Positions 22,955 to 35,214 of a stretch of DNA of 64,000 bases are shown one piece after another. Position 1 is the first letter of the stretch, and each line of letters begins with the position of its first letter. Source of the DNA: Gracilaria domingensis (taxonomy: Eukaryota; Rhodophyta; Florideophyceae; Gracilariales; Gracilariaceae); the NCBI GenBank assembly GCA_022539475.1, contig VCMS01000136.1, forward strand, positions 62,001-126,000, written 5' to 3'. The notes under the pieces were generated by a model, which saw nothing but the letters and a program-made list of their open reading frames with translations, searched no databases and was not told the DNA's origin. The translations under genes and the position numbers were made by a program.

Positions 22955-24915
22955 ATCTTCCTTTTATTGTTTTACTATATATTAGTATATCATCCAGATA
23001 CAATACCACAAACGTATCTAGATAATTTCTGAATATGATGTTCATTAATGTTTAAAAACATCCTGGAGCCCATGTTAATCCAAATGGCGTAACCATATAC
23101 TCGAACTGGCCGTTGCGAGTGCGGAAAGCTGTTTTCTCTATATCACTTTCTTTATTCTTATTTCATGGTATCCCTGTGTTAGATCTATTGCTGAGCAGTA
23201 CTTAGCTCCTTATACTTGATCCCAGACTTCATCAATACGAGGTAATGGCACTTGATTCTTTTTCGTTTCTTTGTTTAGCGCCTATAGTCTACACACATTC
23301 GTAGACTACCAACTTTCTTTTTTGCGAATAATACAGGGCTAGCCCATGGAATTTTACTATGCCTAATAAAGCCATGTTCCATGAGCTCCTTAACCTGATA
23401 TCTTATTTCTTCTAGTTCAGGTTTCGACAATTTATACATTGGTTTCATCTTTGGCCTTGCTTCTGGTACTAAGTGTATCTTCATCTCCACCTCTTTGTGA
23501 GGGGGTAACTTTTTTGGTTTTTCTTCAGGGAATACCTCTTGGAACTCTTCCAAGATTGACTTTAAATTTGGATCCAATATTTCTTCTTCATAAATTTCCT
23601 CTTTTTCACCGGTATCGGGTAACTTAATACTTACTCGGTATACCTTATACTTCTTCTTTTTAACAAGCCGTGAAAGTTGTTTACTAGATAAAATAAGAGA
23701 TAAAAATGGACTATATTTAAGCTTACCTGTTCTCTCCCCTGCGTCCAGAATAACTAAACTTTCCTTATGACATACTTTGATACTTCTTCTTTTCCGGTTT
23801 ATCATGGGGTTTCCCTTTATTAACCAGATCATTCCTAATATAGTATCGTAGGCGATCAAGTCTACAATAAATGGTCCTACTTTGAGCGAAGTATTTCCAA
23901 TACTAAGTGAGAGGCTCTTAATACTCTCACACACAGGGAAAAAAGTTTTATCCCCACAACTCGGCTTGGTACTGAATTTTCCGATACTTTATCCCTAATC
24001 GATGGGCAAAGCCTTTCGACATAACTATGTCTTCACACCCAATGTCTTTTAATACATTACTGCGCTGGCTCTCTTTTTCACTTAGTACTTTTCGCTGAAG
24101 TTCTAATAAAAGCGATTTTCGCTTCCCTGCTCTTCTTGGGATAAATATCGTTATAATATGTTCTTTTTTCTCATGGATTCTACCTCGTATATATTTTCTA
24201 AATAACGTATTAAATTCGAGTCCTATATTTCTCTCCTGAGAATGCGCTAATGTCTTCTTTAGCATCAGCCCCATATCTAGTTTTTTGTTCCATTATTTTT
24301 GATATTCTGACCAACTCTTTGCTGATCATGATTTCTTGCAGTGCAGTTCTTTCTTTTGCATATAAAACATAGATTTTCTCTTAAGCTCTCTTCTCAGCAC
24401 GACTCATACACTTTTGATTTCTAAAAATTAATATTTCCTATTTGCATAGGCGTTAGTCCTTGCCTTGTATTATTATTAGTATAAGTCCTTAAGCGAAATT
24501 GATTTCCACTCCAACTTTGTTCATTTCTAAATAAGCAATCAATTTTATCGGCAATTTACATTGCTTCCTGAACTGTAACTGGCTCAGATCTTTCAACTTC
24601 AAGTCTCGTTCTAATTTCTAAACCTTGACTGTAATGAAAGATCTGTTCAGCTTCCGTCATAGTGGGAACTTGTAACAACCAATTTGTAAATTTCTGGTTA
24701 TAAGATCGTACAGTGTTTGATTTGCCAATTTGCTTTATTGTACTTAACATTTTTCTAGCTGTTAAATTAGGCTAATAGTCTTTTATAGAATTCATCAAAA
24801 GGTGTTATTACGTTTTCATTAATTGAGATCAATTCCCACCATTGGAGAGCGTCTCCTGTCATATAATTTATTGCATATTTTATTTTACTCTGATGATCTG
24901 GTGCAGCACTAATTC
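22955..24915 (-). pseudogene. AT-rich Ty3/gypsy fragment: gag, protease, RT start
   Basis: Minus-strand order is gag (24910-24556: a GDALQWWELI match, then KFTNWLLQVPTMTEAEQIF and PVTVQEAM), protease region (DIGCEDIVMSKGFAHRLG near 24030-23950), then RT (23934-23275: FQEVFPEE, LPPHKEVEMKIHLVP, PWASPVLFAKKK, SLRMCVDYRR) and, through stops, [18 protein letters not shown] and YLDDILIY near 22990. It stops there, with RNase H and integrase absent. Base composition drops sharply in GC compared with both neighbours, and the right junction cuts the adjacent chromovirus within its integrase zinc-binding region. Broken by stops and truncated at both ends. Confidence 0.8.
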
Positions 24916-24916
24916 C

Positions 24917-25954
24917 TCAAAAAATATTTTCTCTGAGGTTCGCGTACATTTTCTTTCCTCCAGGGTGACCTGCCAATCTTGGATAATGCGATAGATAGAG
25001 TACGAGGTCCCGCAGGCTTGGAGGGACCAGGCGCTGAATTGCACCGTCCAGCGGTGAGGTCCTTGAAAGGAAACCATGATGGTCGTACCCGAAGCGGGAC
25101 TGGGGCTGTCCAACGGATTTAGCGATACCCTTACACCACGAGTTTTTCGCTTGCTCCGCCGAAAGTTCACCCGTTGGGATAGGCATTACTTCCGTTAGCT
25201 CCGTGTCCGCGGCCAGTACATCATCATCCGCTGAGGGTTCGTTCGCGCTGTCAGAGTCCTCCCAATCAATGAAGACGTTCTCGTAAAGGGTCTTCCCTTC
25301 TTGGACTGTAGCCACGAGGCAATCACAGTCCCAGTCGGGTTCCATTGCAGAGCAGGGTATGTCGTCCTCAAGAGGCCCTTCATCGAGACCCTCGGTCTCT
25401 AAACGGGACAGTGCGTCCGCAGCTTGGTGTTTGACACCCGCGCGGTGCACCACGTCAAAGTCAAACTCTGACAAGCGTAGGCTCCAGCGTGCGAGTCGTC
25501 CGGTACAGTCGTCCAAATTGAGGATCCACCTCAACGAGTGGTGGTCAGTCCTCACGGTGAATCTTTCGCTTTTCAGATATGGCCTTAAAAGGAGCATCGA
25601 CCACACTACCGCCAGGCATTTCTTCTCGGTGGTCGTGTACTTCCGCTCCGCCCGCGAGAGAGAACGGCTCCAATACCCAACGGGTTTATACTCCTTCCCA
25701 TCCGGTTGTTGTTGGAGTAAAGTACAGCCAACCTGGACATCGCACGCGTCGGCGTCCAGCAGGTACGGACGTCCCGGTACGGGTAAGGCCAAAACTGGTG
25801 GAGAGATCTGTCTATCTCGTAACTTCTGAAAGGCCTCGAATTCTTCGTCGTTCAGTATCCCAAAATTATCGGGTTGTCCCTTTTCAAATTTCCTGTTCAA
25901 AGGTGCAGCAATGCGAGCGAAGTTAGGGACCAATCTTCGAAACACATTGCACAA
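24917..25954 (-). pseudogene. chromovirus RNase H and integrase zinc-binding region, truncated
   Basis: Follows the RT fragment on the same strand after a frame change. Shows the RT connection (FRRLVPNFARIAAPLNR), RNase H-like TTEKKCLAVVWSMLLLRPYL, RTDHHSLRWILNL, and VKHQAADALSRL, the standard Ty3 RNase H end. It then enters the integrase HHCC finger (HYPRLAGHPGGKKMYANLRE) and is cut at 24917 where the AT-rich fragment begins. Function in the intact element: removal of template RNA and binding for integration. Confidence 0.8.
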
Positions 25955-26003
25955 TCCTACAAAGAAGTGGATTCCCGTCTAGGTCGTGAGCGGCTTAGCC
26001 TGC

Positions 26004-26690
26004 CTAATGGCATCGCAAGTCCTCTGGGAAACCTGTAGTCTTCCAGGCCGGACTACGCGTCCAAGGTAGTCTACAGAGGCCTGGAAGAAGAAGCATTTCT
26101 TCAGCTTCAGCGTGACTCAAGCATCCCGTAAAAGGGTCAGCACGTGGCGAGCGCCGGAAGTGCTTTTCCACAGAGCCGGAGTAGATGATGACGTCATCCA
26201 AGTACACCAGGACGTACTGCCACTTGACCTTATTCAGGATGATATCAAATGCCCTCTGAAAGGTAGCGGGCGCATTCTTCAACCCGAAGGGCATTCGCGT
26301 AAAGCGGTACAAACCCATATGGGACGTGAATGTCGTCTTGCCCCGATCTTCTTCCGCAATCTCAACCTTCCGATACCCACTATTGGCGTCGAGGGTCGAG
26401 AAGATGGTGGCTTCCTTAAGGGAATCAGTACACTCATCCATACGTGGGATGGGGTATGCGTCCCGATGGCTCACAGCGTTGAGCCAGCGGTAGTCAATAC
26501 AGAACCGCCAGCTACCGTCCTTCTTCTGGACAAACACTACAGGGCTTGCCCATTCAGCCTTTGAAGGTTCAATGACGCCCGAGTCCAACATGCGTTGAAC
26601 CTCGAGGCCTTCCATTGCTTTGGCCTTGTGCCCAGCCCTGTAGAGAGCTTTACACACCGGTTTTGAACCCAGTTCGAGTGCAATCCTGTG
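26004..26690 (-). pseudogene. chromovirus reverse transcriptase
   Basis: Contains the RT blocks in order: VIEPSKAEWASPVVFVQKKD, SWRFCIDYRWLNAV, FSTLDANSGYRKVEI, GLYRFTRMPFGLKNAPATFQ and the catalytic VLVYLDDVIIYS. The frame is in register with the protease region upstream, from which it is separated by a TAA at 26691-26693. It shifts frame soon after the YLDD box (HFRRSPRADPF is the out-of-frame tail), so the polyprotein is broken. Confidence 0.85.
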
Positions 26691-27656
26691 TTAGGCTGCG
26701 TCTATGTGACCGAGGCGACCCAACCAAATACCCTCGAAGTCCTGTAGGAGGTCGATAATTTGGCCCTTGTGGGAAGAGAATTCTTCATTAATCTGGACCA
26801 GTTCGCGCCAGTCTTTCGCTCCCTGCGGGTCATTCTTCTCAACCGAGTCGTCGCGTTCGAGGCCCTCGCTGGGTGTACCCTCCCCGTCTTTAAGACGAGG
26901 CCAACTGGGACTGTCTTCAAGTATTGTTAGCAAGCGAAGGGCTGGTAAAGCGAGTCCAATGTCCATATTCTTGGGCATGCGAACTTCCCGATGGGAGAAG
27001 TTGCTGACGAGTACCCTAAAGGGACGGCTCGGAATGATATTTATGACACCGTTGGCCATGAGCGAAGGATCTCGTGAGACCGTTTTCGGGTAGTTCTGCA
27101 AGAAAACCAATCCTGGTGTCTCACACGTGACTAGCACTTTCCGTTGGGTCATAGAGGGTATAGAAAGCGGTTGAACGGGGCGGACCTTGTGGGATACAGT
27201 GTTCCGAGGTAATTGGTCTAAGACCTTCTTATCCCCAAGGGGTCCTCGAGAAGCAGTGACAATGGCCACAGGTCGTGCACCATAAAAAGTGACCTTGGGC
27301 TCGCGCGGATATATCGCGCGGACGCGGCGGTCGATGAATGAAGTTCCCAACAGGGCATCGGCTGCCAGATTTGTGGCGACTATGAACGGTACGCGCTGCT
27401 CCAAAATTTCCAGTCGGGTCGGAAGCACGATGGTTTCCAGTATATTCATGGGTTCCTTCGACGCATTGAAAACCCGAGGGGTCCGTTTGCGGTTTAGAAA
27501 CCGTTCGTACCCAGGTGGGAGATTTTTCCCATGTATGATGTTTGGGCCAGCGCCAGTGTCTATAATACCCAGAAGGGTTTTGGTCGTTCGCTTGTTAAGT
27601 CCCGCTTCAATATGGACTTTATAGTTCTCTCGGTTCATAGTAAAAACTGCACCCAT
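26691..27656 (-). pseudogene. chromovirus aspartic protease region
   Basis: The active-site motif LLGIIDTGAGPNII lies near the N-terminus, followed by ADALLGTSFIDRR, the second conserved protease strand region. The remaining 200 residues form the linker to the RT. Same reading frame as gag, from which it is separated by TAG 27786 and TAA near 27753, and as the RT, separated by TAA 26691. One gag-pol frame is usual for chromoviruses. Confidence 0.75.
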
Positions 27657-27785
27657 ATCAGGGCCGTCGTCATCATCAGACCCAAGAGGACTATTTGATG
27701 TGGGCCTCCTCAGAATCCCGTGGTGGGTTGGATTCTGGGTCAGCCCGGGGGGTTAGGCTCGTACCTCGAGAGGAAAGCGTGGCCC

Positions 27786-30115
27786 CTACGCTTCCTCCGT
27801 TTTGTTTCCCTTCGGGTGTGCGCTGTCCTCGCGAGGACCCTCCTCAAAAGAGAGGATTTGATTGGCCTGTTGAGGGCTGCGCGAGGGTGCAGAAGCACGT
27901 CCCACGCGGTTCGCTCTCGCTTGCGGGTAACGGTCTCGCGCTGCAGCCTGACCTGAGGGCAAGTGCCCACTTGGGTTTTGACGTACTGCCTGTCCCTGGC
28001 GGGGCTTATAGTACCCTTCGGCGACACGTTGATGATAATTCGCTTCGCGAACTTGCACCAACGTGTTCGGGTATTCGGGCGGGAGCCATTCGCAGCAAGG
28101 CCGAGAGGTGGACAGACAGATACGACAGGGAGTCGTTCTGTCGTCCGAATTCGGTGCCGCGCGATATAGTGGTGGCGCCTGAGGGGGCGCCACTGGATTA
28201 ACCCTGGAGGACGCGTAGTTAAAGTCCCGTCGGGGTTGTATCGCGGACGGAGTCGAAGTACCCGTAGAAGGGAAGGAAGGAGTAGACGGGGGCCCCGCTG
28301 GTTGAATAGCAAGGGCCAGGGCGTCCTCGTCTTCAAAATGCACGCCCCAGTCGGGTTCATCAGTGTCAGTTGAGATGCTCAGCGAAGCCTTCGATGAGGC
28401 CCTTCGGGTTTGTGCGCTCTTCGCCGCATCCAGTGTTTTAAAGTACTTCTTGCCTCCCCGATGGGTATCACTCAGCCTTTCAGCATAGCTGACGAGCTGG
28501 CGGAGAACCACTTTGGGATGCGTCGACGAGTACATGCGTACACCGGCCCTGATTGCGTGGAGCAATCCCTAGACGAAGAGGGCCTTGAGGCGACCCTCAG
28601 GGAAGATGTTTCCGCATCGGAGGTTCTTTCTCCACAATTGGTCAGCAAATTCGCGTTCAGACACCGCTGAGCTCTGGCGGTGTGTGATGACGTCATGATA
28701 GGCCTCCGATAGGACATCGTCCGTTGCGTAAACCTCAAGAAGGTAGTTGACCACCTCGGGGTAGGACGACGGGAGCTCAGAACTCTTCTCGACCACGGCC
28801 CCGGATTCGCCAGTGATCTTGGCTGTTACTGTGTCCCTAGCGGGTTGCTCCAGAAAGAAGCAAAACAACCAGAGGGCTGCTCCTTCGTGTACACCATTCT
28901 GGTCACACGCATTCTGGAACGCGGCTAAGAACCGTAAGACCAAAATTGGATCTTTGCCCGAGAACTTCAAAGTCATTTGCAGTTGCATGCGTTTCGCATG
29001 CTTCGCAACTGCGCGAGCGAGCGAAGCGTTGTAACCCCCACTCCGGTGGTTCAAGAGATAGTGCTTGAAGCTCAGCACTTTAGAAAAGTACCCATTGTTG
29101 GGTCGAATGTGGCGCAAATGCGAAACGTCCACTTCGGGGTCGGAGTCCTCCTAGTCGACTGCGTCTGACCGGTCTGAGTCAGACTGCGAGTCGTCCGAGT
29201 CGGAAAAGCCAAGACCCTTGCGGGATGACTTCCTCCTGTTCCGACGTCGGCTTGGGGACTTCCGGGTCCTCCCTTTATCACGACTCAAGTGGGAATCGCG
29301 ACCGGTACTCTTCTGCTTCCCTGGAAGGGGACTGCTCAAGTCGGGTCTATCAATATTGGGGTCCCTGCCGCGTCTGGAATCTGCTTCATGTTCGGCAGGG
29401 ATAGTGTTCGGATGCCATACCGAGACGGCCGGCTGACGGTTTACAGTCAGCTCGTACCCAATGGAAGCGAGCTGGAGACGGCGCTGTACTTCAGTGTGCA
29501 CACTGGTGGCAATAGCGCCGTCTAGAATTCCGGTGACGGTCATCTTAGAAGCGACCCGCTGGACAAGGGTATCCAGCAGGCCCTCCACTTCAGCATTAAC
29601 CCGGTTGGGAATACGGCGCTGGACCTCGAGTATCACCATAGTCTCCACGAGTGGCCTCAGGGCTTTGAGTGGCTCTCTCTCGTAACGGGTTGAACCTCGC
29701 TCCTTGCGGGTTGTTGCGGAATCCCAACCAGGGTCTCGGGCGCTGTTACCCTGGGGGTCTGCGGCTGCGGAGTCGCTTCTCGAGAGGCATGCTGGCGCAT
29801 GGCCTGGAGAGGGTTCCGAAAGTCGGTCGGGGAGGACTGACGGAGTATGCGCTCCGGGTTCTCCACGAGTGGTAGGATCCCTCCATGGGTACTTCGGGTG
29901 CTCGACCCCCCTGAATCGGGAGCAGGCGGCACTTCGTCAGTGTCGTTATCCAGATGGGGTGGAGCAGGACCGGCGTGTCCATGAGAAGATTCCGCTGGGG
30001 TGGCCATAACAGTAGGCGGAAAGGAATTTTTGTCCGCCTTGCTGCAAAATGAACCCAAATACGGACAAGTTCGAGAAAATATTAGAGGGAAAATGAAACG
30101 GCGCGGTGAAACCAA
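27786..30115 (-). pseudogene. chromovirus gag
   Basis: Minus-strand gag with a Pro-rich N-terminus (MATPAESSHGHAGPAPPH, about 30006), a one-base frame change near 29660-29690, a Ser/Arg-rich segment, then the capsid-like core (LKFSGKDPILVLRFLAAFQN, LFCFFLEQPARDTV, YPEVVNYLLEVYATDD, REFADQLWRKNLRCGNIFP). In-frame TAGs at 29151, 28569 and 27786. A C-terminal Cys/His cluster (CRICLSTSRPCCEW) stands where the zinc knuckle would be. Forms the particle in an intact element. Confidence 0.75.
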
Positions 30116-31680
30116 ATGATCCGCGACGGGTCGGAAAGGCCCGAGAGGGAAGAAATGATTCGAAAGCGACGAAGCAAATCCCGTCAGGGTCGAACTAACC
30201 AGAAAAGACCCGAGAGGGTAATTCTAAGTCGAGAGACCAGTTGTAGTACAGCCACAGGCCGTAACGACGTACTATGCCCTGATAAAGGAACAAATTGCGC
30301 AGCACCCTAGCGGGGACGAAAGAGCACTGCACGGACGCTAACAGCGGGACGCTAGATAGGTGCGCAGCACCGGTAGTGACGGTAGGATCACCTTTGTGAA
30401 AAACTAGAGGATGAAAGAATCGGCTAGGGGGTGCTTGAGGTTTACCATGATGAGCTCTGCCCGGCGGGAGATGCTTCAGTGCACCTTCCACGGGCATAAT
30501 CCACGTGTCGCAACCCTACACGTGTGGGACCCCGAGGTGCACCCTGTGCACACTAACTAAATAAAGTAATACTATGCACCCACGTGGGCGGTGCCTCTCA
30601 CTGCACTACATTTCATATGGAAACATTCACCGGAACCATCGGTTGAGCCTAAGGCAAGGGCGCATTCGGAGAACCCGGCTGAGGGTCGTTCGATGCGCTC
30701 GCCTGACCCGGCGGGTGATAACAAAACTGGTTCGGGTTCATCTATTCGTATCGGATACTTTACTGTGATCCAGTCTTGATGTCGGAGAACTCCGTTCGCC
30801 TGAGTCGTATCGCGCTTGCGAGGTATAGAAACCATGGAGTCGGTACCGCTCATCGAGGTCACGTATTTATGTATTCGCGTCTGCGCAAAACTTCTGACTC
30901 GAAGTCGTTCTGGCTCCAAGGAGGGGAGATGTAGAACAACGCATAATCGCGTGATAATCGAAAGGATGCTACTCATATAAGTAGGCATGAGTATAGGAGG
31001 ATGCACTCTCAATGTATGAGTGGGACCCAATTTGGGCGGCTACTTTTGGATGGCTCTCCCAGATTTTTACGTGTAATCAGGGGTGCCATTGCTAGTTGTT
31101 ACCGCTAGGTGGACGCGTGTATGAAACGGCCGTGTGTGCACATAACGGGAGGATAGGTGGTGCAGCGGAGGTGCCTGACACTAGATTAGCGGCGTGTATG
31201 GACCCCTGCGCGTGTGTAACACGTGTACATAGTTGATTCGTAGACCTACGTATGTGAGCGCGATCTCGCGGACGCGACTGCATTTTTAAAATCAACCCAA
31301 GCACTCCCCAAGAGAATAATTTGTCGAGTAGCGCTCTTCCATGTGGGGTCAGCACGAGTGAGGCTCTGGCGCGAACCACTTACGTGGGTTATCACTCTCG
31401 TGATTATAACTGCGTCTCGTTATGGTGGTCATACCCTCTCGGCACCCTTGTTGCATGTGTCGTATTTGTTGTGCAAGACATACTCTTCTTTGGAGCATTC
31501 GACATGGAAATGAGTTTGGGTTTTTTGCATAGAGCAATCCTTGAAAAGATTGGATGAGGTATGATCCATTTGGAAAATTCTCCGAAAAAGTCTCGAAATG
31601 CGTTACACGGCGCATTTTTTGATTCAAAACCTGAGCTGCGAGGAGGTTTCTGAAAAACTTATAGTAATCTATTTGTAAAA
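30116..31680. other. leader or LTR-like region upstream of chromovirus gag, undefined
   Basis: Upstream on the minus strand of gag, so a 5' LTR and primer-binding site would be expected here, but no matching second LTR exists in the window. CCCGAGAGGG is repeated near 30138 and 30208. Sequence just before 31724 (TTTGTAAAAGCCCGAAAAG onward) resembles 54424-54480, marking the target of the 15-kb element. Confidence 0.35.
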
Positions 31681-31724
31681 GCCCGAAAAGAAGAGCCTGC
31701 TAATCTCGACGACAGTGCACCAGA

Positions 31725-31969
31725 TGTAATACAGACGGGTGTACTCAGTATGATACGAAGAAATGATAAGATGTTGGGTCGTGTCTGGCTGCCCTTCGCG
31801 AAATAGGGGCAGACCAGGCCATACCTCTTTATTTATACCGCGCCTCAAAAGGGGCTTTCAATTGAAGCAAAGTGTGGTGTGACAGATATCTAGCTCGTAG
31901 AGTCACAAGTAGCTACAAAAGCGACAATTCTAGTTTACAACAGATTGTAATACATACTACTGTGTCACA
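31725..31969 (-). repeat. 3' LTR of the 15.2-kb element
   Basis: 245 bp, paired with 46703-46947. The minus strand starts TGTGACACAG and ends CTGTATTACA. The outer flank is CCAGA, the target duplication. Confidence 0.9.
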
Positions 31970-31984
31970 TTCACCCTTTCTTTT
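31970..31984 (-). promoter_or_regulatory. polypurine tract
   Basis: The minus strand reads AAAAGAAAGGGTGAA directly before the 3' LTR, the position where plus-strand DNA synthesis is primed in LTR elements. It confirms the orientation of the element. Confidence 0.8.
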
Positions 31985-32641
31985 GCTGAAGACGACCTCG
32001 TCAAAGCCTGAGTAGTCAGAAAAGCCTTAAGCAGGCCAGAACAATTACTAAGAGCACTTCGCGGTAGCCATGTTGCGTCATCAATAGAGTCGCTAACAAA
32101 ACGCACAAGGTACTACGAGAAGGAAATAATTTGGAAAAAAGCAGCCTTCTGCTACTAAAGGTTGAGGTGATAACTAATTTCAAGCTTGAGTGTAAACTGT
32201 TTTAAAAACATCTTTTTTCAAATTTGTTGTCACTGATTAAGATATATAATTAGCACTTATAAAACCCAAAGGATGTAGAAAACGCTTATTACGACTGAGA
32301 TTTGCATAGAACGGTGCTATTACTTATTCTCTTCCCTTTCTAACTATTGTTTGATCGAAGTTTTAAGCATAGTAAAAAAGACGGGTATACCTATTTTTTA
32401 ATTCTCATAGTTTTCGTGAAGTGAAGATATCAGTAGAAGTTCGCGCTGAATCTGATACTACTTAAACTTGGCTGATCTAAAGGCAATATTATAAGTATAT
32501 GAAAGGTAGTATTATTTAAAATAATTCTAAAACCTCACAATTGTGAAACCAAGGAATGGTTTAGTTGTAAAGATTGTAGTAGTGGTACTAGCTTGAAAGA
32601 ATAATTTAGAGCGTTTTCATTTTGCTTTCATTTACTAAATA

Positions 32642-33362
32642 CAACCGGTTCTAGGCATTATGCTCAAGAAAAGAACGTTTTACATACACCCAGTGACCAC
32701 ATTAGACGTGGCTCACTCTATTTGAGGTAAAGAAAAATAAGTGAGGTCTACAATAAATGATGTGGGCCACAATAAATTCGTTACCACACTATAAAGGGTA
32801 CAAACCCATATAATGTGGGCCACATTATTTAGTATAGACGCAAATAATGTGGGTTAGTTATGACATTATGCAACGATAAAAGTAAATGTTTCGATTCATT
32901 TAACTGCCTTAATGGAGTATATTGAGTTTGGAGATGATATTTGAATAAGATTGGAAAAGTTTATTAACTTTGTATTGCTAAATTTCTAAAAAGATGTCGT
33001 TTTCGAATCATTGGTTGCTTTCTTAAGGTCATATGGATGTATACAAAATGTAAATCATTGATAAAACACAATCAAGAACGTTTACAGACACCGTATAATA
33101 TAGTTGAAATTGTTAAAAGTTGAAAACTATTTCGTTTCAATCGCAGAGAGCGCCACTTTAGAGTGTTCTAATGTGTTACCCACATTACTTTCGACACCTT
33201 CTAAAACGGTTGGTCCCATGAATACCGTAGGTCACACTAAATATGTTAGCACACTAATAAGTCACCCACGTCTACTGCGGTCACTGGGTGTACTGATAAA
33301 TACATACTATGTATCAGTATATACAACGTTCTCTTCTTTAGCATACTGTCTAGAACCGGTTG
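32642..33362. mobile_element. MITE with inverted termini, flanked by TA
   Basis: Terminal inverted repeats begin CAACCGGTTCTAG and stay similar for about 75 bp (GAACGTT, CACCCAGTGACC, TAGACGTGG on both arms). The right arm has an extra stretch of about 24 bp that is itself a hairpin. TA on both sides (32640-32641, 33363-33364) fits the Tc1/mariner target rule. 721 bp and no coding capacity. The interior has repeated AATGTGGGCCACA-like words. It sits inside the 15.2-kb retrotransposon. Confidence 0.75.
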
Positions 33363-33389
33363 TAGTTAGAATGAGCACCATACTAGAGA

Positions 33390-35060
33390 TTGATGCGGGG
33401 TCTATGATGCTGAAAATTAATAAGACGCATGGAAATATCATTTTCCGGGTTCAAAACGGGTGGCGAAGAGAGCAAACCGCAAGACTTGATTTTTAGGAAA
33501 GTCCTAAGCCTACAGATCTTACGAGAGTTTCTGGGTTGCGATGTAAACCAAAAACATTTGAGAAACGCCGGAGACAAGTACCCAGTGGATGGAACAATAG
33601 GGCTGTTGGGCGCGTCTGGACGCAGTTGTTCGAGCTACAGAATTTGAAGGAGGGCAGTGGAAGGGGGGCGTAAATGGAAGGTTTTGCTCTCCAACCAGTT
33701 CCGGAAGTATGTTCCACACGCACTGGAAGGTATACTGATAGTTGTACGAATAAAAATGGAGCAGGAGTATGAAAGGGAGGTCAGGAACGACCCAGTGGTT
33801 CAAGACCCGCCCCATGGAAATAATGAAGGTTTTGGAACTGTGGCATACTGGATACCGTCTAAGAAGAAACTATATCCAGCTGTTCGAGAAGATGTATTCA
33901 AAGAAGAGATTACGGAACATCTTGGAACCATGTTAGACTGCTTTACTGGGTATTTCGACCCACGGGATCGCGTTTACTCCCGTATAACAGCAATCGACGA
34001 AATCCGAGATACGAATCTGATCGATTGCAATGTGAATGTCGGGGAATACATTAGGGAACGAAATGGGACAGGTGTGGACGATAATCATGAAAAGAGGGAG
34101 AAGAGGAGGATAGTATCCAAAGTACATGAACGGTCTATGTTGACAATGTTCCGTAGTAAGAGTATGATGAACGTGGGCTCGATGGTTGCGATAGAATTTG
34201 TAATGTAGAAACGATGGAAGTGCCAGTGAGGGGGAGGGAAAAATGATCGAGCAGGGTAGTTTTTGCGAATGACGTGTACGGAGCCTTTGATTGAGGAGAA
34301 TGGGGTATATGTAGTTTGAGACACTCAGAAGCGGAAGTGATGTAGGTCTGGAAAAGAGAAGAGGGAAAGTTGGACTGCCTGAGATTGTTGATAAGCTCGT
34401 CTGCGGAGCGCTTCCCGAGTTTCGTAGCGATGGAGGAAATGTATGTGACGAGATTCTGAATATTCTCACTTGAAGTGGGTGGAGAAATGTCAAGACCTGA
34501 ACCTGCGGGGAGAGACTGAGAATTGAGTGGGGATTGTGGTGTAGCAAGATGTGCTTCGTCAAAAGAACTTATGGAGAGATCGAGCTGCTGTTCTTCATAC
34601 GGTTCGTTAGTGGCGAGTGCTACATTATCGGAGGTGCGGCTGGAGGGAGAAGAGAGAGTGGGTTTAGTACTGCTGAGTGGGCGACGTTTCGATCGTGGGG
34701 GGAAGAGGGAACCGCGGGGGCCTGTAGGGGTGAAGAAAGGGTTTGGGTCGTGCTGGTGGCTACAACGTTTCTGATGTCGCGCGAGGGAGGCGATGGAGTT
34801 TATGTGAAAGGCTCAGCGAGGGAAGCAACAGATGTACATGATGCTGTCGGGCGGAGAAGAGTGGGGGGGGGGGGGGGAATCGGGACATTGGAGCTGAGGA
34901 GCGGAGGTAAAAGGTGCAGTTGCGCAACTTGTAGGAAATTGTTGGCGCTCCGTATTGGGGTGAATATAGGGAGAGTCAATCGCCGCCATGCACGTGGTAG
35001 TGTACGTGCATCACCATATGTGTACGTCGAGGTGGGAAAGAATTGAAAAAAACAGAAAAG
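33390..35060. other. strand-asymmetric region with open frames of unknown meaning
   Basis: The plus strand is G/A-rich. Open frames exist on both strands: plus 33657-34208 (with EITEHLGTMLDCFTGYFDP and RDTNLIDCNVNVGEYI), plus 34534-35046, and minus 33933-34562 (hydrophobic, Ser/His/Pro-rich, probably a shadow). No family recognised. A run of 15 G lies at 34863-34877. It belongs to the 3' part of the 15.2-kb element. Confidence 0.3.
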
Positions 35061-35214
35061 AAACATTCCTAAATTTTTGAGCCCATACTTTGCCGCCGGC
35101 GTGAATTCTACAATAGTGCTGTACTGGAGAAGTCAGAGAAGTGCAATAGCAGAGGCCTGACCAGGGCGACGTGAGATCTGATCATGGCCTTTCTCTGCGA
35201 CAGACTATCTTCCA

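Noticed and set aside
31725-31969. Solo LTR
   Set aside because: The matching CCAGA duplication, the polypurine tract on its inner side and the partner at 46703-46947 show it is the 3' LTR of one large element.
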